Assembly (NCBI GenBank): GCA_000328365.1
Contig: KB311061.1
Coordinates: 60,321-124,320 of the forward strand
Length of the DNA stretch: 64,000 nucleotides
Direction of reading: 5' to 3'
Source: Capitella teleta
Taxonomy: Eukaryota > Annelida > Polychaeta > Capitellidae
This document shows, piece by piece, positions 1-12,913 of this stretch; position 1 is the stretch's first letter, and each line of letters begins with the position of its first letter. The notes beneath the pieces were generated by a model. It searched no databases. It had not been told where the DNA came from and saw only the letters and a program-made list of their open reading frames with translations. A program made the position numbers and the translations under genes.

Positions 1-1089
1 CNCAATAAGCATGTTTTATTGTCTCGTGCCATCATAATAAAGAGTAGATATCGCTCAATTTTCTTTAAGAAACACTGGAAATTTAAGAAAGATTTAAGAA
101 AACGTAAAATGGATCACAATTTGGTAGAGGTTGAAACGTATTCGAATAATCTTATTACAGATCAAAATATTATAAAACATAAAGTAAAATTTCTTAATCG
201 AGAATTTAATGTTCTTTATAATTCGTAATTCTTTTGAAATCCGCAGATTATTATTCTTTTTATTTTATCTTTCATTTCGAAATTATTATTTCTATTACTT
301 CTTTTACATGCACATTGTTCTCATGAATAATTCATGTCTGTCCTAAACGCATAAACATTTATTGGTGTGCAAATAAACGAAAAACTATAATGTGTAGTAT
401 TATTATGACTCATCGCAAATACGGTATTATCGCTGATCCGTCGCTCAATATATTTGGGACTCTTTAGCTTTTATGTCTGAGTGCATTCGAATGAAATTAA
501 TGTGGTGTTAATTGATGAATATATTGTATCATGATGTGGGATTCCACTTAAATTTGTTTTTTAATTTTCGGTGGTGTCGGCGGAACCATAAATGAGATGT
601 GGCGGCTCTGAAGTCAAGGGAGAAATGGACGGGTGGGGAGTTTGAACAAATGTACTTTAGTATTTGATCGTAGCTACCAGCTGATCTGTGTCTTTGGAAT
701 TCTGGGTGTCTAGTGTGAGCCAGGCATGGCTTGGAAAAACTGCCTTGTCAAAGGATGGGTCCATGCTTCTCCAAATATGCAGCGATTGAAATTAAGCCTG
801 ATTCAGTTGCTACAAGCAGTAGGATCCTACAGTGGGGTATACAGTCACCCGTCGCAATCCGAACACCTTTGGTTTTACACAATTTTGTTCTGATAGCAAA
901 GGATTCGGTATGGCAAACATGAGCTACACAAAGGCGTTTATCGACCCCCCTCCTCCACCCCCTTTCACCCCTCTATTGACAGTTTATATTGTTAAATTGT
1001 ATAAGTCATGATGTTATTTTCTGTCAAATTTCTCGAAATAAATGCGGCTGACCAATGGATATTTGGCGGCGACTGAGCCAACTGTTTTT
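1..1089. other. AT-rich intergenic sequence
   Basis: No gene is recognised here. A 69-codon lysine/arginine-rich frame at 19-228 (+) starts close to the window edge and resembles nothing I know; it could be the end of an element or chance. The rest is AT-rich with no long frame or clear splice-bounded exon. Confidence 0.4.
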
Positions 1090-1200
1090 GGCTAGTACAT
1101 TGGTATGTAGTCCACCTAGGGGAATCAAACCCCTTAGTACCTTACCCTTGGATTGATTGCCCAACGCTCTACCACTGAGCCAAGCATGTAACTTTCTAAT
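1090..1200 (-). repeat. tRNA-derived SINE head, minus strand
   Basis: The minus strand carries a good A box (TGGCTCAGTGGTAGAGC, 1166-1182) and a B box (GGTTTGATTCC, 1121-1131) at tRNA-like spacing, so an internal Pol III promoter is visible. It is not a tRNA gene: the flanks cannot form a seven-pair acceptor stem and position 33 of the anticodon loop is not T. The SINE body probably runs on to lower coordinates. It belongs to a different family from the SINEs at 16.7 and 25.6 kb. Confidence 0.6.
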
Positions 1201-4200
1201 AATCTTTAAGTCCAAAGAATTGATGATTTCCATTGAAATATAATGCCACCAATGCTAATTTAGTCGCTCTTTTGCTCCGAAGCGTTCGTGGCACCAATTT
1301 CACACGCTTTGGGTCAACTTCCAAAAGTATCATATCCAATTTCACGTGCAGGGCGCGCCAATCGATGGGATTATGATGGAAGGTGCTCTTCCCATGGGGT
1401 CGCGTTCAAGATTGACGGAAGATGTTTACTTTGGATAAAATCGGGAGTCAGCACTGAATGGGGACCGGGTATAATGGCCTTACTCAACTCGTGCGAATGA
1501 AGGTTCATGGTATGAGATTCTCATAATTTTCCTGATTTAATTTGAGGGCGCGAAACGAAAGCCATGCAGTCAATATTTCGAGCTCTTGAGATCTAATGGC
1601 AGAATAATTGCCATCTGGGAAGCTTAGCAGAACCACATTCACAGATGGCTTTGATAGTTTACTCTCATGTACGGACCATGTCGTCTTGATGTTGAGTGCG
1701 TCACCATGCATTGGCACACATGTACAAGAATATCCGAAGCTCCCAATAGAATTAAGTTGCCCTATCTGCTGTTCATGCAAGATTACTTATGCTGGATGCA
1801 TTCAGAAATGTTTGGTCTTGTTCGTGTTGGCTAGTCATTGCTACCTTAATCATCCCAATATATAGTAGATTTCCGATCCGGTTATTAGGTCTTTCATAGC
1901 AAATGCCTAACATAACCTGTTTATTATTTCATACTAAACTTTTGGCCGCAGAAAACAATAACATTATAATTATGGAGGCCCATAGAAATAAACAAAATTA
2001 CTAATGTCTACTTTAGCTGGAAAAGTATTTCGTCTGGTTTGTTTAGCATATTATATGGATTTGAAGATTAGCAGCATGTAGGTGGGATAACCATGTGCTT
2101 TCAAAGTGTATCTGTTGTACAGGATTGTGCTGGACGCCTTATCAACCAGTCAGTAAGAGAACATGTGAAAGTCCACAAAGGATTCTTAGCTCCGACAGTG
2201 AAACGTAAGATCAAGATTACTACCACTGGAAAGAAATCCTCGAAGGACGGACCAAAGCTCCAAGGTAGGAAACAGAGAGGAGAATGAAGGTTCTTGGGTT
2301 ATTGGCAATATTTTAATCTGAGCACAACAAAATAAGGCCAGTTTACCAGTCTGCGTGAGCTGCCGACTGTTTGGCTTCGGACTATATGTGCTGAATGATT
2401 AGCTTAAGAAGCATTGCCATATAATTAATCAAGGGGACTGCATGGAATTGTGTTATATTTGGAACTGCATGTAGTCAGCATTATTTGGCTTGGTTGTTGT
2501 TGCATTTACAGTAAGTGAAAACGAAGTCGAAGAGCCTTCAATTTTTCAATAGTCTTCTGTGTTTAGCACAATTTAGAAGCCAGCCCGATTTTTAAATGTA
2601 CAGGAGTACCGATTCCGCTTCTCCTGAGTGAGCCAAATATGCATCAGTATTCTCGGAATCCGACTCTATACACCGATGGATTTCTGCAGAAGCTAACCTC
2701 GCACCCGGCCGGAGGCAGACTGCTGGTCGCCCTTTTACCAGGTTGTCGGATTGCTTTTGAGACCTGAGGCATACAGAGGCCCTTGATTGGTGGAAATGGT
2801 CGGAGACATTTCGACACGACGCCTGACGTGCAACGATGCCGTGCGGTGACTTCATCATCGCCTCTACACCGCTTCGGCATTAGCGCATTACGATTTTGGC
2901 GTCGACCATTGCGCACTTTCTGTAATTCAAAGAAGTCACTTTCTAATGGCTGCAACGCGAAACTTATTCGCAATTGAGATTTCGTGGGAAATTTCCCTTC
3001 TTCTACAATGAGTCAGATTTTTAACATAGTGTAATGAATTAATTGATACCGGAGCTGCAGCAGAAACCTTTGTGTATCATGCAGCGTGACATTTCAGAGG
3101 CGGTAAGGAAGGGGGGTGGATGTACGTGGGGTTATTAGCCAATGCATTGTTCCCGTGTGTACATACGGCATCCGATGTTGATGAATTGCACAGATCCTCA
3201 AGGGAATATGCTCAGGTCTTGTCTCTCGATCCCTTACATAACCTTTGTTGCATCATTCTTTGTTCTGACGTTGGTGAAGGTAGGAATCGTGTTGTGTCCG
3301 ATAGAGGGACTGCCTGGACCGTCCATTGTGTCGCAGGCAATCTGAGGGCAGACACATTTCCCTGTCCAGGGAGCATTGGATGATCAATCAGGAAGTTATG
3401 TCACCGTCGTATGATTGAATGGACGAATGGTCTCTGAAAAACTTATGAATGATCTGCTGAACATTTAATCAGCGAAGCATTGCCCGCATTACTGATCTCT
3501 CGATCCTTGCTGTTGGTTACAAACTCATGAAAGCTCTTCTGAGTTGGAGTTTTTCTAATTAATTGTGTTTTTTCGGTTTTGTAGCGAGCTTCATCATTCT
3601 CTCGTCTACTATTATCGCGTTGTTTTAATTTCACCTTATTACATTGAGTGCAGTTAAATGAAAAAAAAATGGGGATTCTATATTCTTGGTAATTTAATTA
3701 GTGAATGATCTTATCGGTGCCTACGAAATTTAAAACGATGATCAGCAATGCGATATGTGATCTTATTAAATATGCACGCAAAAAAAAAAAAAAAAAAAAA
3801 AAAATACACATCCAACGTTTTTGTTGAGCTTCAATTGTAATTGTGCACTTTGGTTAGTTATATCAGACATGTTCAGACGTGTAATTTTGGTTTACGCAAA
3901 CATAGTTATACCAAGATGAAAGAGTATTTTTGAATTTAGGATCAAGAAACACACACAAAAGTTTTGTCTCAAACAGATTATTTGTGTGTATGTTAAGTCT
4001 CCGGTCTCTAACGCTGCGGACAGCAGACAATGAATGTGCCGTGGCGTCCTTTGCTTTTTCGACAGCACATCAAAGGCGTTGTGTTTCTTTGAACATCACT
4101 GCCGCATACGATGAGTGGTTGACTGGCAGAATGACGGGCGCTGAGCCCAGGAAACGATTAGCTTGTTTGTGTCGTTGTTCAAGGATTGGCACGGAGTCAA

Positions 4201-5720
4201 AAGACGCGCAATTAACCCAATCAAGCGTCCAAAAGCGGATGAGAGTGCGTCGGAGCTTCCTCTTTGTTGCTTCCGCCCTTGAAACATAATGTTCCGACCA
4301 TCGGCGAGTCACGATTGCTGCTCCATGCAATGGCCAATGATGATGAGGATATGGGAAAGAACCTCTGTCCTGAGACCGGTAACTGACGTTTTGTATGAAA
4401 CCGACACTTCTTTGATGTGGGCAGCCGACATGCAATATTCCGAACCTTTGCTTCAATGACAATTTCAAGCACAATCAAGGCACACAATAGTTGTATGAAC
4501 TGTATCAATTTGGATATGGAATCAGGGAAGTTAGCTGGAAGTGCGCAAAGTTCGATAAGGGGTATTGGCGTGCATCGCCTGCAGCTCAATTCATATCTGC
4601 CAGCAGTTATTGTGCGGCCAACAATGGCGCTCGATCTTGAAGCGTAACTGGATCCTGAGCGAGGGACTCTGCGAAAAGGGTCAGGGTAATTAAGGTCTGC
4701 TTGAGACGGCGGTGTGCATTTCACTTGCAAATGGTTCGACTCCCTCGCCGCTGCCACACACGGAGCAGCTCCGTCTTCTCTCGCTCCAAGGGCTGTTCGT
4801 GGCCAGCTTAGCGGGCAGCGGCCACCGTGTTTGATCAGCCGCAAGGTGCTTCCCAGAATCAAGCGCCGTTTCATCAATTATGAAGCCGACGCAGTGTGGA
4901 AGAGAACGGATTCGATCAACGAATAATGTGACGACGGGTCGGAGGGCATGCAAATATCGGGCTTTCACTTGCGGTCCGAGGCTCAGGCGGCCTCGCTGCT
5001 CCTTGTCTGCACTGCGCCTGATAACGCTGCCGTCCCCGAGTATCGCTCACTCACACTTCCGGTCAACGGTGCGCGCGCAGAATGTCGCCTGATAATGCGG
5101 TGCTTGTGAGCATTTCATTTCTGCGTACGCTGAATTACGGGCTTTGTTCGCCGCGTCGTTACCGACGGCGTGTTTACAGCGCGTAATAAGCTTCGTTTGC
5201 TCGCGTCGATGTCGTCGTCGTCGTCTGCCGCGAACTTCTTTTTGCCTCTCGTCGTCCTCGCCCATTAAAACGAAGAGTGACGAGGCTTGGATCATGATTA
5301 CATCTCACATCATGCTATGCGGCCGCAGGCATGGCTCTCCGCACGACCCTTCTCCATTTCGACGCTTTTTGCTGTTTACTCAGCTGAATTGCGCCGCGTC
5401 TTTTGCGGCCCCTCTGGCTGCAGGAAACAATGACGCAGTCATCGAAAACACTCTTCAATTGCTCCGATTCACGACACACTTCTTCTCCACTCGGACCAAG
5501 TCACGCAATCTCGTTCGCTGAAACCAAAATTAGGCGCACCTTCAGAGTATAATTAAGAAATAACTGTCAACGCAGAAAAAAGAAGATGCTGAATAATTCT
5601 GCGCAATCACTCAGCATTTAAAAGAGCGCAATTCGTGCCTCTGACTTATAGAGCTGTTTATATATCGAGAAAAAAAAATGTTTCCATTTGTGGATATGCA
5701 TCCCCAAGTATATAAGTGGC
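1201..5720. other. Intergenic, no gene recognised
   Basis: No long frame with a recognisable product. A run of 25 A lies at 3780-3804. From about 4690 to 5420 the sequence becomes CpG-rich compared with its surroundings, which fits an open regulatory region, but no promoter motif or first exon can be assigned. Short frames such as that at 4221-4877 (-) have no recognisable domain. Confidence 0.4.
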
Positions 5721-5743
5721 GTGGGGTGGGGTGGGGTGGGGTG
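5721..5743 (+). repeat. (GGGGT)4 repeat, G-quadruplex-type
   Basis: Four GGGG runs (5723-5726, 5728-5731, 5733-5736, 5738-5741) are separated by single T residues on the + strand. Such a tract is expected to fold into a compact intramolecular quadruplex. It may equally be a neutral minisatellite. Confidence 0.8.
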
Positions 5744-7199
5744 TTGCCATTGAGTTGTCGTGAACTATATTGCTCCGCTGGTATATTTAGAAATCGTCCG
5801 TGTATTGCTGCACTTAAGCGCGGGCGCAGTAAATAAAGACATGCATTAGGTGTGCGGGAATCGGTTCCGTTAATGAGATCGAAGAGACATGCAAATCTAA
5901 GGCGCAGATCACAAGAGCGTTGAGTGATCATTAAAGCTGTGATGATGTCTGCCTGCACTGTGCTTCTGCTTCGATATTTCGTATGATGCATCGGCTTCTT
6001 GGTCTCCTTATTCACGCAGGCTTTCCTGTCAAGATTGTTTGCACGTTGACATTGCATTCTAATCGTGTTTGCTTGTGCATGAATTAATCGCTGTGTAATA
6101 CCCCATTAGCTGCGGTGGAGGCGAGGGGAGGACGAACAAGGATTGGGGGGGGGGGGTGAGTTGCTTTCAGGTGTGGAGTGGAGCCACCTCATCAGAGCAC
6201 GTTACTTAGCGCGGCTGAAGGAGGCCAGTTCTCTCGGCCCGCGGCCCACTCGGGGCCAGGAACGTGATGAAGGCCCAAATCCTCACCGGTGATTGGGAAG
6301 CAGCTCCCGGCAGCTTCACCTTGCTGGTAGGAAGGGGTGTTTACATGGGTGTAAGGTTTTAAAGGGCGACAATAAGCACTAGCAATATCAGTCGCTCTGT
6401 GACGATTGCATCCGTGAATATCTTCAGCCTGTGTTGGAGACTGGGTGTGTCCAAGATGAAAGCCGTGCCGCCAATTACCTGTCGAATGCTCACGCATATA
6501 TTTTATGCTTTGTATTGCACCAATCGATTGATTCCAGTTGACTCAGTTCTCTCCTGAATTCACCTGAGCCAGACTAAAATGCATGTCCAGGCATCTCACC
6601 TACGAGTGAATCAAGCCAATTTGGACACGATCGCCTCTAGTCATGACCTAGAATCGATCTCGCGATGCATACTCTTAAAAGTATATGGAGGTGCCGTCCA
6701 ATAAACGGAGGGTACTTTTTTTGTTGTGATGCAGCGAGAGTTTTGAAAACAGTTAATTTGGCAAGAACTGTCTGCCGAAACATCTGAATTTAATCACCCC
6801 ATTTTGGAATGGAAGCAGATTGGTTGCTCAGGGAACATGTCATCACGCGATGGGCATCTTCCTTCAGCGGTCTCTCAGGACTTCTTGTCCAAAGAACGCT
6901 GGCTATCATGTGCCAAAGCACCCTCAGTTCCACCGACGGCTCACTCTTCATTACCGCCAACAGTTCAGTCCATGCAGCCGTCCCCCAAGGAATCTAGCGG
7001 GCGGGTGGCATATCAAAATTTCATCCCATCAATTGAATTAACAGACAAATGTGATCTTGCTCAATCTCGGGGTACGTGTTGATTGGGCCAATGGAAATGA
7101 GGTAATAGAGGGAGTGGGCGGCTGGGGTAGACGGATTGCATCTTCCGTTTTGCGCGAAGACTGCATATTGTGGAAGAGTCACGCAACTGATATCGGCCC
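5744..7199. other. Intergenic, no gene recognised
   Basis: Contains a run of G near 6146-6156 and short frames only. The frame at 6192-6497 (-) is proline/glycine-rich with no recognisable domain. Nothing else can be supported. Confidence 0.4.
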
Positions 7200-7201
7200 T
7201 A

Positions 7202-7897
7202 TACAGAGTGGGCCGAAAGTAGTCTATCTACTCCATGTTAAAGATCTCAATGCTTTTCAATGGCGCTACGTATTTCTGAGAAAGTGTTACAAAACAGATC
7301 GCAGCGTAAAAATCACACAACGAAAAGAGAAATAAATACTCGGTAATATTAAGGTTAGTCTAACATGCACGTCATGCTGCTATTCTTAACATTTATGCCA
7401 ATTTATCTCAATTAATACAGTGCACTCACCATTCCCGATGATTTCGCAATATTTCTACTTTTGGTGGCAAACAGGGCCCCGTACTATGGATAATTTAGCT
7501 TCATTGAATGTACAATTAAGGCCACGTTCTCATAAAATTGTTTTGTTTGAGACTGCTATTATTGTGACAATAGCGCTAATGTTTATCTTCTGAAATAAAA
7601 ACAAACCAAATAGTTTGTATTGAAGCGCCATACAAGAGATGCCATTCCAATAATGCTTGTTCAGGGCCTCATCTGATTTAGTTGAGAAAAAAATATCTTC
7701 GCGTTCACACACCACACACATTTAAATGTTCCTCCCTCATTCAAAATAACCTTTTTAATTGATTTCTTTGCATATATGGGCACAGAATAACATAGTCAAT
7801 CCATAACAGGAATAATGGATACATTTTAGAAAATATTAGTTTTGTTCTTAACATGGAATAGATTGACTACTTTTGGCCCCTTTTGGCCTACTCTGTA
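7202..7897. mobile_element. Mariner-type MITE, copy 1
   Basis: A 696-bp element bounded by inverted ends: TACAGAGTGGGCCGAAAGTA on the left, and TACAGAGTAGGCCAAAAG read inward from the right. It is flanked by TA on both sides (7200-7201 and 7898-7899), the TA target-site duplication of the Tc1/mariner superfamily. No transposase frame is visible, so it is non-autonomous. The right end holds a local duplication of the GGCCAAAAG part of the inverted repeat. A related 568-bp copy lies at 22225-22792; the two share the ends and several interior blocks but differ by many indels, so neither insertion looks very recent. Confidence 0.8.
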
Positions 7898-7899
7898 TA

Positions 7900-10025
7900 T
7901 TGGCTTGTGGCCATTGAATTTTGGCTGCTGATTACAAGCGCACTCCAAACGGACGTGGGCTGATCTCTATGCTGAGTGTAGTGTGTTACCCAATCGAACT
8001 CCTTCTTCTCTCTCACTACTTGTCTACTACACCACTCTTGAGCACACCAACTTAAAAAGCCATTCCAATTAGTAAACAGCGATTTGCCAAAAAGAAACTT
8101 CTTTGGCCGGAAATCATCCATCATGGCGAGAAGACGTGAGCCGCTTCTCGATTCCGTGTCTGAGGTCTGCACGCCTCGCGCACTGTGAATACCTTGTCTT
8201 ATACGATCGCCATCCTATCATCTTCACGAAACCACTTCGGACGAATTTTGCTTTACAAAAGATTTCGATTGCATTCAAGGCGTGCGGAGTTGAATATGGC
8301 CGCCATGTTGCCTTCAATTCGCTTGCATTGCTCAAAGCAGAGCAATTAAACCGAACCGGCCATGAAGAGCCAGGCAGATGCGTACAAAGCAGGGTGATGG
8401 ATCGTACCCCTTCGCTCATTATTCGTCGTTTACTGAGCGTTGCCGAGCGCTGTTTCTTCGGCATGTTCAGCCAAGGACCGCGCTGAATACGCCCGGCGAC
8501 GGCAACGCCGACTTGGCGAGTGCGCTGCATCAAACGCTCGACTGCATCGGCCTGAAGAGCGACTCGCGTGCCTCGCCTGCAGATGAAAAGACGACATTCA
8601 ATCGCAGACGACTTCCCTCTCATTACAGCCATGAAGCTGATCAAACGCACGTGCGCGGTTGAATATTGTTCTCTTTTCTTGCTGCCACGGCGTCTGATCA
8701 GTTTCCTCGTGACGCACGTGGAGTCAGCAGACGACCGTCATGCTCTGCCAATTGGCTCAATCATGTCAATCTCGGCGCAGTCGGGTGTTAAATCGCTCTT
8801 TTTGATGAACATCGAATCGATTGCCAAGTGACTTCATCTAAATTGGATTCAGGGGACCGAGGAGCGGTCTCCCGTGTCGCGCATTCAGACGAGCTCGTCA
8901 TTGCCGCAACCCTGAACGTCCATTGCAGATAGCCTTCCGCGAACATGATCCCCCGGGACGCCCCGCACAGCACGCACCACGCACCTTGCTCCTCATCATA
9001 TCTCCTCGCTCTCAGTAAACAGAAGCATTTCGTGCCGACATGATTCATGCTGACGTCCGTCGCTTTATTCGCTGCTTGCATTCCCCGATCGGGATTTTTT
9101 TCGGCCATCACTCATCTTCGAGGAAATGGACGCCACAGCCGCAGTGCAAACTGTAAACTCTCTCACCGTTCGCTTATCACAGCGCTCGGACATTATCCTT
9201 GCGGTCCGCTGCCCCTGTCCTGCTCGTAAAATGACCATCGATGCTCGGACATCGCTTGGCACAAAGGCGCAACGTGCGAAGCGCACCATTGAACACGGTA
9301 AACGAAGCGGACGAGATTAAATGAAGTGCTCTTCCAGGAACGACGTCGATTCTGTTCGTTTTGTCATACCGGTACGTCCCCACTTGACGACGAAGCGAAC
9401 AAAGGCGAATGAACCCTCATTGTCTTCTGGGGCTCTTCTCTCTTGCGCCCTTATAATGCAATAGTTTTGTGGGCTTTAGGGAAAGCTGGTTTAAAACCTA
9501 ATAATTATTTTCATTTGTTTTATGATATTTAAAGCACTAGAATGAAATGAACAATCAGATTCGTTGTAACAACACTTTTATAATATTTATACAAATGTAC
9601 GCAAGTTGTTCTCGTTTTCTTACTCTGTTGTTTTTTCTTATTTTCTTAGCTGCAGTGTCATTTTGCCTATATAATGTCTTGGCCGAAATGATGGCAATTT
9701 TCCCAAATCTACACCAATACCTAACAGCCTCAAGGGATATATGCCTTGTATATATTGCTGAAGAACAGGCACAGTTTCCCATAATAGAAACCCAATTAAT
9801 TGTCACAATGTTCACCGTAATACTATAATTATATGGATACCTGATTCTTGAAATCAGTAACCTCATTTATTTTGTCACAGAGAGTAATTAATAAATCTTC
9901 GATTCCACAATTGCTGAACCTTTCATTGCTTGGGCGCAAAGACCAGCTAGTAGTGTAATAATTATGGGAATAATCATGGGAATTGTTTATACATGATTTT
10001 CAGACTTGACTGATCACTGAGAATC
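7900..10025. other. Intergenic, CpG-rich in part
   Basis: The stretch from about 8100 to 9350 is markedly richer in G+C and CpG than its flanks and carries overlapping short frames on both strands, as CpG-rich non-coding DNA often does. A perfect match to the YY1-type sequence GCCGCCATGTTG is at 8299-8310. Overlapping hydrophobic frames at 9547-9866 are unassigned. This block could be the regulatory region of the sulfotransferase-like gene that starts at 10026, but no core promoter is evident. Confidence 0.35.
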
Positions 10026-11564
10026 ATGCCTCCGACACAAACCCGAGTGTTTATGTGGGCAGTGCCTCGGAGCATATCCACCGCTTTCTTCAGAGCTATG
10101 CTCAATCGCACTGATACAAAGGTATAACATGCGTTAATTTTAATCACTGAAACTAGCGCTCATTTCCAGACTTTGCTGGAGCCGTATGCCAGGGCTTACT
10201 ACTTCGGAACCGATAGAGTGAGCAAGCGATACGAGAATGAGCCCACACAAGACGGCTGCAACTTCAAAGACATCAAACGCTTATGTGAACAAGAAGAACA
10301 TGCAGGTACAAGGCTCAAGGACTTGTATTATGTGTCTTTCATAAATTACCATCCCTAATAGAAAAACCGGTGCTGTTCGTTAAGGACATGGCCTACTACC
10401 TAGTCAACCGACTGGACACTCCAGATCTGGTACCAGACAAGTTCGTCCACACGTTTCTCCTGAGGGATCCGAAGAAATCTGTGTACTCACTCTACAAAAT
10501 GTCGCTGAATAAGGACCTCACTGGTGCGTCGTCACATTGTTGCTATTCGAAGGCGAAAGCGCTGTGTCATTATTCGCTCGTCTATCTTGGCTATGGGCTC
10601 GTCGAATCTATTTCGACCTGATTACCCCAGGGTGCTCAGAAGAGCCCCCACCCCTCCCCCACTCCCTCCTCCTTCAGAGGTCATTAGGGCCGACAGTGGG
10701 AGGGGGCAGTGCTATTATTTCGTCATTATTTATCCCTTCCTGTCCTGATCTTAATACCAATGGCTTAGTACGCTGCCTGTGCCTCGTCTGCGAAACAAAT
10801 AATTACAGCCTGACCCCATCCCCCTCTTAAGCAGGGTAATGACGGTTTAAAGCAGGTAGATGAAGGGGTACGCAGCGACTTTGAGCGGGTTATGGAGCTG
10901 TAATAAGCTCATCACGCCTCATGACATGACTCTCTTTGTATGCAGGATGGGATCACTTCGACGCCAATGAGGTCGGATTCAAGGAACTCTACCAGATGTT
11001 CCAACTGGTCACTGAACAACTTGGACAAGATGCCATCGTCCTTGATGCTGATGACCTGCTCAAACACCCAGGTATATAAAGTAAATGTATTACACGTACA
11101 TCGCGTTTCAGGTAAAATATACTAAAAAATTAGCATTAACCAAAAACAGACGGTTTGCAATTCAGATCAATATATAGCTTATGCCTACACAGATTCACAC
11201 GATATCAACTGTATTTCAATTTCAGAAACAATGTTGAGGCTCTACTGCGATAAAGTTGGCATAGAATTCCAGGACCGAATGCTCAACTGGGATGAAGCAC
11301 CAGACATGCAGGTCAGTTCAACGCGGACGCCACGAATGCCCCTCTAGATGAAGGTTATCTCACCAGGTGTTTCATGAGTGGATGCCGTGGTTCGAAGGTG
11401 TCCTCACCTCAAAGACTTTTCAGCCGTCAGCTACGAAACCAAAATCACCGAACGTCATGCCTGATCTACCGAGGCACGTGGTCAAGGCGATTGATGACAA
11501 CATGCCCTACTACAATAAGATGCATGCTGTGCGCCTCAGGCCCAATCTGTTGCAGCCCCATTAG
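10026..11564 (+). CDS. P-loop sulfotransferase-like protein (6 exons)
   Basis: Six exons join in frame: 10026-10121, 10170-10305, 10362-10523, 10946-11071, 11226-11311 and 11367-11564, giving 267 residues. The N-terminus has a sulfotransferase-type phosphate-binding loop (RVFMWAVPRSISTAFFRAM, residues 7-25) like the 5'-PAPS-binding element, and LLRDPKKSVYSLYKMS in exon 3 fits the second PAPS-binding motif with its conserved Arg and Ser. The expected activity is sulfate transfer from PAPS to an unknown acceptor. There is no signal peptide or membrane segment, suggesting a cytosolic enzyme of the atypical family that includes uncharacterised marine-invertebrate proteins. Introns are 48, 56, 422, 154 and 55 bp; the 48- and 56-bp ones are near the animal minimum. 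The start is the first ATG and places the P-loop seven residues in. The family call rests on motifs; the exact subfamily is uncertain. Confidence 0.8.
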
Positions 11565-12760
11565 ATATAATGTAATGCACACTGGTATTGGAATTAATTG
11601 GCATATAATATACTATAGCCCTTTCATGGGATGGACGTGAAACAAATAATCATAAGCGCTAGATTAGAATTCGAAGCCTGATAGTTTTTCTTACCTGTAG
11701 TGACCGTATTCTTGATTCTCACCGAATGGTGATTACTCACCACATCAAATCGACAGCAGGTTGTTATGAAATGAACCGCATGAAAAGAATGCTCAACTCA
11801 GTCCGCGCTGCCTTTGATAATGTTGCATGGATCAATCAAGAGTACGGGCATTATAGCGAATCAGATACCGAACTGGCATTCTTTCACACAGAGACGATTT
11901 CACATAAAGTATAATTGATAATTGTTATGTTTTGAATTGAATGTTAAAATTGTTGTCAATTTCACGAGGCTAATATTTAGCCAGTGTAGATTGTGTGTAC
12001 CTCCGAAGTTAAAAGCTGTTTTCTTCTTCTCAATTCTCTTAGTTGTATGCAGTGAGATTTTTTTTTTAAATTGTGATAGAGATAACAGAATGCTTCTATT
12101 ATTGTTAATTTCAAAAGAATCCAATTTTATGAATCTTGAAGATACATGTGCGTTCTCGATTTGTTTGGTATGCCAGAATAAAAGCAATATAGATGTGTAT
12201 ACCTCCCGAGTCTGATTCAGTGAAACGTGTGAACTCTACTCAAGAGAGGAACGTGCTACTGTCATCAGCATTGACACTAAACAGAGGATGAGCAATCAAT
12301 GACATTGAATGAAAGCAATCAGTGTAATGAATGTGCTAATGAAAGTGCAAGACACTGGGTCGCCATGCCTTTGTTACAGACAAGCCTGTTTGTACTTTTC
12401 AAGGAGGAGCGAGTGATTTGAGAAGACTGATTACAATCGATTAGGCTGACAAAGCAGCGATCGGCTTAACGCGTCTTCGCGATCGATGTCGTCGTTCTCC
12501 AACAAGCAACGACGGTTTGTTTGCGATTCTGATGCCGGTGTAATCTGCTCATTTCCTTGCATGCATGCCTCGCCCGTGGTCGGAGTTGAGCCTCACCGAA
12601 GAAGACCATCAGAAAACCATTAGAGAGCGAAGCCATGGACAAATCCAGCAATCGTAGTTTCAATTAATCGGCGTCATGCAGTAATTACGACAACACCTCT
12701 TCGCCTACAAATGCCTCCTCGACGAATATACCGAGAATTTCATTGTTGGTCCTGTTCTTG
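11565..12760. other. Probable 3' UTR and intergenic sequence
   Basis: Follows the stop of the sulfotransferase-like gene. An AATAAA at 12177-12182 (+) is a possible poly(A) signal, which would make a 3' UTR of about 0.6 kb. The remainder up to the convergent CARD gene shows no gene; 12460-12620 is CpG-rich. Confidence 0.4.
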
Positions 12761-12783
12761 TTTATTCTGGATTGTAAGAGATA

Positions 12784-12789
12784 TTTATT
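12784..12789 (-). terminator. Candidate poly(A) signal of the CARD gene
   Basis: AATAAA on the minus strand about 125 bp after the stop at 12914; a second AATAAA lies at 12761-12766 (-). Either could direct 3'-end formation. Confidence 0.5.
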
Positions 12790-12913
12790 TCATAATTACG
12801 TTGACAACGTCATTGCGTAAACAGCAGATGCAGTTAATCAGCCCATAAGTCAATTAACGGTAACTAACACTGCGCCTTAAGAGCTACAGGTCAATGACCA
12901 CTGATGACCCCTG

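Noticed and set aside
1090-1200. True tRNA gene on the minus strand
   Set aside because: A and B boxes are good, but no acceptor stem forms and the anticodon loop is abnormal; a SINE head fits better.
4221-4877. 218-codon minus-strand frame
   Set aside because: Low-complexity composition, overlapped by similar frames on both strands, no domain or splice context; typical of CpG-rich non-coding DNA.
8114-8650. 178-codon minus-strand frame
   Set aside because: Same reasons: CpG-rich block, overlapping open frames on both strands and no recognisable motif.
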